Source of the DNA: Thalassiosira profunda
Lineage: Eukaryota > Bacillariophyta > Thalassiosirophyceae > Thalassiosirales > Thalassiosiraceae
Assembly (NCBI GenBank): GCA_036939355.1
Contig: JALLAP010000406.1
Span: forward strand, 1 to 13,685
Reading direction: 5' to 3'
DNA: 13,685 nucleotides
Below are positions 8,940 through 13,685 of the stretch, piece by piece (within the stretch, counting starts at the first letter, position 1; each line of letters starts with the position of its first letter). Made by a program: the position numbers and the translations under genes. The notes below the pieces were generated by a model. It was given only the letters and a program-made list of their open reading frames with translations, did not search any database and was not told the origin of the DNA.

Positions 8940-9181
8940 GGAGCGCTGTTGCGGCCGGGAGCGAGCGGGAGGGTGCGCGGGGTGCGCTGGTACCATAATA
9001 GGTGCGCATGGACGGCGCTCAGCATTGCACTGTCCCATCTGATGTCGGTGAAGGACGACATCAGCTAACAAATATCTCTAGAATAAAAATGGCGGCTACT
9101 TTAATTTCTAGGACAAACCGCAACTCCCTCCAAGCTCGCACACATCCCGTCCTCTCACATTCGCCCCTCCCCACGGCAACG
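8940..9181. promoter_or_regulatory. Divergent promoter region between the nucleotidase-kinase and SUMO protease genes
   Basis: This 242-bp stretch separates two divergent start codons and is the only place for both promoters. It contains an A/T-rich island at about 9066-9110 in otherwise GC-rich sequence, flanked by the imperfect inverted pair CTAGAA (9078-9083) and TTTCTAG (9105-9111). No defined promoter element can be assigned. In-frame ATGs at 9008 and 9089 could extend the protease upstream. Confidence 0.4.
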
Positions 9182-12100
9182 ATGCAGCGGTTCACCGTCC
9201 GGATCCGGCACCAGCCGGGGCGGAAGCTCGGCCTCGTGTTGTCGGACGTGGCCGTCGACGACGACGATGCACTTTATCGCGATTACGACAGTAGCGGCGA
9301 CGACGTGTGCGTCATCCGCGGCGGGGGCGACGTGGACCATCCTCCTGGTGCAGAGAACGACGAGAACGATGAGAATGGCACGGCCGCGGCGCAGGGCGAT
9401 GATGTGAAAATGAAGGGGGGTGATGGAGACGCCGCGCAGATGGCGGCTGCCACAGCCGAAGCCATGCTGGGCACTTCCTCGCAAATCTCGCAAATGAATG
9501 GTGCACCCTCCAGCGGCATTGGGGTAAAGTCAGCTGATGAAGGGCCGAAGTCGGGCAAGCAACCCCCCTCAGAAGCAGCAGAAAAAGACGCAGATGGCGA
9601 CGCGGTGATGGCGGATGCAGCAGCGGAGGCTCCGCCCAAACAGAGGGATCTGATAGCCGAGTCCAATTCCTCGGTCCGGGCGTATCTCCCCCCGCCCCCG
9701 GAACGGAAGGAGTGCCAGGTCTGCCGCCTGTTTTTGCTGCAACACGATTACCCCTCGTGGGAGTGGGCCAAGCCGGAGGGCATGATTTGTCATCGCTGCG
9801 CGGCGAAAGAGCGGGGTGACGTGTTCGAGGAGCCGAAGGCGGATCCCAAGGAAGAGCCGGAGGCTACCCCGGTGGTGACCCTGAGCGAAAGCTCGGAGGG
9901 AGAGGCCAAGGCGATGGGCAAGCTAGCCGAAAAGAATGCGGAGGACGACGAGGACGACACCCTGCACCCTCGCAAAAAGCTCGATTTCGCGGCGGAGGCG
10001 GCGTTGGCTGCACAGGCAGTGAAAGACCGCGTGGGGGCGGCCGCGAAGGCCGTGCAGAAGGGCGTGGGCGCCGCGGTGAAGGCTGTAACCGGTGGCGCTA
10101 CGAATGGGGGCGCGACGAATGCGGCGAAGGCTGCGGTCGGATCCAAAGAGAGGGCAAAGAAGAACAGCGCGCCACCTACGGCATCCCACAAGAGGAAGAG
10201 ATCGACCAACACGAGGCCTTGCCTTGGCCATCAGTCCATCATCTTCAAATTCGTGGAGAACATCCATGCAATAAACGATGATGGAAGCGACGATGGGACG
10301 TGCCTGAATTTCAAGAAGATGCTCGAGCCGGTCAGCTTGCAAAAGATCGAACCCATGCAATTCAGGAATGGGAAGAAGCCTCTGAGCAGCATGAACACAG
10401 ATTCTTTGATGTTTACCCTGACTGGCACGATCAAAGGTGGTGACGTCGTGGAAAAGATACAATACACTCGCTCATTGCAAACTCCCGCGGCGATGGCATC
10501 GTCGATGGCAAAAAATGCTGCCTCGTGGAAACGGCGCTCTCGACCCTACTATCGATCGGATCACTGCACTACTTTTCTCTGCGACAACGCCAAAGGTACA
10601 GATGTTGTGGCCATTCTATCGGAGCCCAAAAACTACCCGCTGGATATCACTTTCATGCGCCCAGTCGGCGGAGATTCAGCTGGAGAAGTTCATTCGCCTC
10701 CTCGAAAGAGATTGAAGAAGAGCGAATCCTGCGTCAGCAAACAGCCCGGGGACGATGGCGTGATCGATCTGTTGGACAGCTCGGACGAAGAGGACGTGGA
10801 GGTCACCTCTGTGGACGGTCAAATGGGGGGTGAGAGAAAGGAACGCATGTGTACGCAAGATCCGACAGAGAATGCAGATGCTGCAACTACGCGCCCACTT
10901 CACCCCCCACCAGACCCTCCCAAGATGAGCTTCTACGATGACGACTTTGTCTTGACTCCCTATGGCGCGGGGAAGATACTATCGCAGCGCGTGGAGCGGC
11001 ACGCTTCCTTGGACAGCCACGTCGAGGGAACCATCTTCAAACCCACCGTCGTGGTCAGCGTCGACCTCCACTACGGAATTTGCCACGTCCCTGCGTCGTC
11101 GGTCAAGCCCATCACGGGCACGGAGTATACGGAGAAGGTCCTCCTCACGTACCAGCGGGTGCCCATCAATGCTCACGATTTGCTGCGACTGCGCCCGATG
11201 ACGTACCTCAACGATTCCATCATCAACTTCTATCTGAAGTACCTCAAAGCGCAGCTATATCCGGAGAACGGTGGCATCAGTGGGGGCAGAAGTTGGGACG
11301 ATCTGGACGGAGAAGGAATTCACATCTTTCCCAGCTTTTGCTACACGAGGATCAAGAACATAATGGGGCCGACGGGGAGTCGCAACAGCGCTGCAGTTCG
11401 GTCGAAGATCTGGAAGGACCTAAAGACGTGGACGAAGAACACGGATCTCTTCACGAAGAAACTCCTGGTCTTCCCCATCAACGAGGCGTTGCATTGGACG
11501 TGCGTCTTCGTTTGCAATCCGGGACGGTTGGTGCGCCGGTACGCCAACGACCTGCCCGGGAGGAGGGGAAACGTGATCGATTTGGAGAACAAGGCAAAGA
11601 AGGGTGCGGCGCCGAAGCCGGCTCGCAAGCCTGCTACCGGCGTTGCCCGCAAAGTGTCTCTGCCTATTGCAAACGGCGAAATTGTTGTCAATACCAGCAA
11701 GGAAAGTGTGTCGAGCCTTGACGACAGTGCTGCTGTGGCTGATGTAAAGAATGCTCCAAAGCCCGAGGACGCCTCAGCGAAAGACGAAACTGCAAATCCT
11801 ACTGCTGGCGACACAACGAAACCATGTCCGGCGACGCCTCCGCCGGTGAGCGGCCAAAAGTGGCAATGCGACTACTGCCAAAAAGCCAAATTCGATGATT
11901 TTGACGAAGCCGTCCGGCATGAAAACGTTTGCGACGACAACGTCGACCGGTGCATGATCCACTTTGACTCGGGAAAGCATTTCAAGCTTCACAACACCAC
12001 GGAGATCACCAGCAACATTCGCAAGTACCTGAGTGCGTACTACGAGGCGGAGTACTCGAAGACCCATCCGGGCCTGTCATCTTTTACCCTGAAGAACATG

Positions 12101-12355
12101 CCCGGCTTTCCGGCGGCGGTGCCCCAGCAGGACAACACGAAGGATTGCGGAGTGTTCATGCTGGAGAATTGCGAGCGGATGCTGCGGCAACCTCCGTCGG
12201 TGGACAATGCGTTTGTGAAAAGTAAGGGAGGGGACAGAAACAACATTTTTGAGTGCGATCGATATCGGTACGGAGCCAAGCCGATCATCGAGAAGAAGCG
12301 GGACGACATATTGCAGTTGATCCAGACATTGCACCGAGGGGAGACGGAGATTTGA
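9182..12355 (+). CDS. Ulp/SENP-type SUMO protease (peptidase family C48) with split catalytic domain
   Basis: A single exon, 1057 aa from ATG 9182 (A at -3). The catalytic core starts near residue 655: 'YLNDSIINFYLKYL', 'IHIFPSFCYTRI', 'NEALHWTCVFV' (His771), 'IHFDSGKHF' (Asp929) and 'PQQDNTKDCGVFMLENCE' (Gln983, Cys989). The full His-Asp-Gln-Cys set is present, so it should be an active SUMO-processing or deconjugating enzyme. About 158 residues separate His and Asp (17 in yeast Ulp1). The insert is basic and disordered, then a C2HC finger (C896, C899, H913, C917). A split core recalls the SENP6/7 (Ulp2) branch. The N-terminal half is acidic and Ala-rich, with a CxxC..CxxC knuckle (C178, C181, C203, C206), basic nuclear signals (KRKR ~338; RKRLKK ~507), SUMO-interacting-motif candidates (VVTLSESSE ~231; VIDLLDSSDEED ~527) and a 'LTPYGAGKIL' module (~590-647). 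Nuclear location is inferred. Confidence 0.88.
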   Translation: MQRFTVRIRHQPGRKLGLVLSDVAVDDDDALYRDYDSSGDDVCVIRGGGDVDHPPGAENDENDENGTAAAQGDDVKMKGGDGDAAQMAAATAEAMLGTSSQISQMNGAPSSGIGVKSADEGPKSGKQPPSEAAEKDADGDAVMADAAAEAPPKQRDLIAESNSSVRAYLPPPPERKECQVCRLFLLQHDYPSWEWAKPEGMICHRCAAKERGDVFEEPKADPKEEPEATPVVTLSESSEGEAKAMGKLAEKNAEDDEDDTLHPRKKLDFAAEAALAAQAVKDRVGAAAKAVQKGVGAAVKAVTGGATNGGATNAAKAAVGSKERAKKNSAPPTASHKRKRSTNTRPCLGHQSIIFKFVENIHAINDDGSDDGTCLNFKKMLEPVSLQKIEPMQFRNGKKPLSSMNTDSLMFTLTGTIKGGDVVEKIQYTRSLQTPAAMASSMAKNAASWKRRSRPYYRSDHCTTFLCDNAKGTDVVAILSEPKNYPLDITFMRPVGGDSAGEVHSPPRKRLKKSESCVSKQPGDDGVIDLLDSSDEEDVEVTSVDGQMGGERKERMCTQDPTENADAATTRPLHPPPDPPKMSFYDDDFVLTPYGAGKILSQRVERHASLDSHVEGTIFKPTVVVSVDLHYGICHVPASSVKPITGTEYTEKVLLTYQRVPINAHDLLRLRPMTYLNDSIINFYLKYLKAQLYPENGGISGGRSWDDLDGEGIHIFPSFCYTRIKNIMGPTGSRNSAAVRSKIWKDLKTWTKNTDLFTKKLLVFPINEALHWTCVFVCNPGRLVRRYANDLPGRRGNVIDLENKAKKGAAPKPARKPATGVARKVSLPIANGEIVVNTSKESVSSLDDSAAVADVKNAPKPEDASAKDETANPTAGDTTKPCPATPPPVSGQKWQCDYCQKAKFDDFDEAVRHENVCDDNVDRCMIHFDSGKHFKLHNTTEITSNIRKYLSAYYEAEYSKTHPGLSSFTLKNMPGFPAAVPQQDNTKDCGVFMLENCERMLRQPPSVDNAFVKSKGGDRNNIFECDRYRYGAKPIIEKKRDDILQLIQTLHRGETEI

Positions 12356-12446
12356 GTAACAGAAGTGTATTCATACAAACATAGCATATGTCTTAGCCTA
12401 GAGCACTCCCATCTGGAGAGAGGAGCTTGACTCAACAACTTGGCAG

Positions 12447-12462
12447 CAGTTGAGCAGTTGAG
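12447..12462. repeat. Tandem octamer CAGTTGAG x2
   Basis: CAGTTGAG occurs twice head to tail and is followed by the related AGGTTGA. It lies 17 bp before the palindrome. It may be part of a 3'-UTR element or a binding-site cluster; the function is unknown. Confidence 0.6.
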
Positions 12463-12478
12463 AGGTTGATCGGCCCCT

Positions 12479-12497
12479 CGGCACTGAATCAGTGCCG
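12479..12497. repeat. 19-bp near-perfect palindrome
   Basis: CGGCACTGA and TCAGTGCCG are exact inverted copies around a single central A. With a 1-base centre it suits a dimeric DNA-binding protein better than a hairpin, although a shorter stem with a wider loop could form in RNA. No known family is assigned. Confidence 0.7.
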
Positions 12498-12705
12498 TCT
12501 GGCTCTCACCGTCTGACCGGTTTTGCGCCTTCTCAAAAAAGAGTCTGCAAAAAGTTGGACCCCGCGCCCCAGCCCCGCTGACGAAGACGCCACGACCACT
12601 TCGCCGCGGGTTGCCGGCCGGGCTATTGGTCTGGCGCTCCCAAAATTGGCAGTGCTGTCCCTATTGCCCGGCGGGTTGTGCTTAGGCTTGGCGGTAGCAG
12701 GCGGC

Positions 12706-12864
12706 TCTGGTCACAGACGCGCGCACAAGATATATTTTTCGAGAGAGGCTCGCCTCACTTCGCCGCCGACGTGGCACCTCGCCCTTCCTCAAGCCTGAAG
12801 CGTCGACACGGGTTGCTGTCGCCGTCGACTTATTTGCCCAGTGACCTCTCTTGATTAATTGCAA
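12706..12864. repeat. Diverged ~160-bp direct repeat, copy A
   Basis: This copy shares ordered blocks with copy B: CGCACA, TTCGAGAG, GAGAGGCT, ACTTCGCCGC, CGCCCTTC, CGGGTTGC, GCCGTC, TATTTGCC and TTGCAA. All are offset by 168-174 bp, which shows real homology with small indels. No open frame is conserved. Confidence 0.75.
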
Positions 12865-12876
12865 TCAGCCCAGTTC

Positions 12877-13033
12877 TTTGGTCGGCAGGCGCACACAAGT
12901 TATACATTCGAGAGGCGAGAGGCTCATTTACTTCGCCGCTGATTCTCCGCCCTTCATCACTTCCGCTGAGGCATTGATATCGGGTTGCAGCCGCCGTCTA
13001 TTTGCCAGGGAGCTCTGTTGATCGTGCTTGCAA
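12877..13033. repeat. Diverged ~160-bp direct repeat, copy B
   Basis: This is the partner of copy A and directly follows it after 12 bp, ending about 140 bp before the start codon at 13172. It lies in the probable promoter region of that gene. No terminal inverted repeats or target-site duplications are visible. Confidence 0.75.
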
Positions 13034-13171
13034 GTTATGCCATTTATCGGGCGCAGATAGATCAGCAAGCCCCCAATTCAGAGCTGTTACGGGCACGGTT
13101 GTGTTGCCGTTGCAACCCCCCTCCGCCACCGACATTGAATGTTCCCCAACACAAGAGCTCAACAAAGTAGC

Positions 13172-13685
13172 ATGGCACCCAGAAGCAATTCCACAACCAT
13201 GCCACCCGATCCGCCGTCCCAAGAGCGCCGCCATCACAATGGCAGCGGCCAGAAGAAAGATGCGCCAGCGCCCAAAAGACTTGCCAGCAGCCGAAGCAGC
13301 GACAGGAACCGCAGCGACCGGAGCGGCCATCACACCTCCCGGCGTCAACGGGGGGATCTCGGCGGCTCCCTCACCTCCCCCGCGCACACGTCCGCGGCGG
13401 CCGGGGCTGCGGCCCGGCAGCAGGCGTTTCAGCAGCGCCGCCGTCCCACCAACTACACCAGCTCGTACACCCCTCCTGCCAACCTGGCTGCAATAGCCTC
13501 CAAGGCCCGGGCCACGGAGAGAGGGTCTAGCCTGGACCGAAGCGAAGGAGACGGGGACGAGAGGCGCCGCCACCTCAAGAGTTCCGTGCCCGAGGGGATG
13601 AAGGCCCAGGTGCAGCAGTGGCACAGCCACCATGAACAGATGAGTTCTGCTGCGAAGAGGCAGCAGCAGGAGCTGCAGCAGCTGC
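13172..13685 (+). CDS. N-terminal part of a polar, Arg/Gln/Ser-rich protein, function unknown
   Basis: ATG at 13172 has a good context (A at -3, G at +4). The frame stays open for 171 codons to the window edge, so the 3' end is missing. The first ~100 residues are disordered and rich in Arg, Ser, His and Gln ('SSRSSDRNRSDRSGHH', then Ala/Gln-rich). The visible end ('VPEGMKAQVQQWHSHHEQM' and then a Gln/Glu/Leu run) looks like the start of an alpha-helical or coiled-coil region, with CAG/CTG-rich codons. No domain is recognised and no function is proposed. An upstream exon cannot be excluded. Confidence 0.65.
   Translation, partial: MAPRSNSTTMPPDPPSQERRHHNGSGQKKDAPAPKRLASSRSSDRNRSDRSGHHTSRRQRGDLGGSLTSPAHTSAAAGAAARQQAFQQRRRPTNYTSSYTPPANLAAIASKARATERGSSLDRSEGDGDERRRHLKSSVPEGMKAQVQQWHSHHEQMSSAAKRQQQELQQL

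Larger units (their letters stand above)
12356..13171. other. Gene-free intergenic stretch with repeats
   Basis: In 816 bp I find no convincing coding region; the open frame at 12523-12798 starts at TTG and has no protein-like motif. The stretch holds tandem CAGTTGAG octamers (12447-12462), a 19-bp palindrome (12479-12497) and two diverged direct repeats. It must also contain the 3' end of the protease gene and the promoter of the gene starting at 13172. No tRNA or rRNA was recognised. Confidence 0.6.

Noticed and set aside
9088..9099. YY1-like AATGGCGGC motif in the divergent promoter
   Set aside because: YY1 is a factor of animals. In this lineage a 9-base GC-rich match next to an in-frame ATG is not meaningful.
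12523..12798. Open frame of 91 codons in the intergenic stretch
   Set aside because: It starts at TTG, overlaps repeat copy A and has no conserved or protein-like features apart from a hydrophobic stretch caused by GC-rich codons.
1..13685. CRISPR array, tRNA/rRNA genes, insertion sequences, viral genes
   Set aside because: I saw no regularly spaced identical repeats, cloverleaf genes, transposase or integrase motifs, or capsid/polymerase proteins on either strand.

Overview
The window looks like nuclear DNA of a stramenopile, most likely a centric diatom of the Thalassiosira type. Several features support this. Introns are short (68-107 bp) with GT..AG borders, and genes are dense and on both strands. 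One protein carries a secretory signal peptide ending in an Ala-Leu-Ala/Phe junction, the bipartite plastid-targeting signature of algae with secondary red plastids. Two genes belong to F-box-like families I associate from memory with Thalassiosira. The genus is an inference from memory, not a search result.

Layout from left to right. (1) Positions 1-852 (+): the 3' end of a low-complexity protein with a degenerate 33-41-residue repeat headed by Thr-Phe/Tyr-Glu-x-Asp. (2) 2241-1060 (-): an interrupted gene for an F-box-like, leucine-rich-repeat-like, cysteine-rich zinc-binding protein. (3) 2240-6255 (+): a four-exon gene that starts on the same CCATGG palindrome as its leftward neighbour. It joins an F-box-like N-terminus, an importin-alpha-type armadillo array, a coiled coil and a C-terminal KOW/SH3-like domain resembling KIN17 and GPKOW. 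(4) 8939-6390 (-): a predicted plastid enzyme that fuses a 3',5'-bisphosphate nucleotidase (PAP phosphatase, BPNT1/SAL1 type) to a CHK/EcKinase-type small-molecule kinase. (5) 9182-12355 (+): a Ulp/SENP SUMO protease whose catalytic domain is split by an insert containing a zinc finger. (6) 12356-13171: an 816-bp gene-free stretch with a 19-bp palindrome and two diverged copies of a ~160-bp direct repeat. (7) 13172 to the window edge (+): the start of a polar Arg/Gln/Ser-rich protein whose reading frame stays open to the end.

There is no operon logic and no sign of a phage, plasmid, CRISPR array or transposase. Functional links are thematic only. The two head-to-head F-box-like genes may supply substrate receptors for ubiquitin ligases, and the Ulp-type gene acts on SUMO. 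The most interesting points are three unusual domain architectures (nucleotidase-kinase; F-box/ARM/coiled-coil/KOW; protease with zinc-finger insert) and a pair of candidate splice donors 49 bp apart. Use of one donor or the other would decide whether the ARM protein gains or loses its KOW C-terminus.
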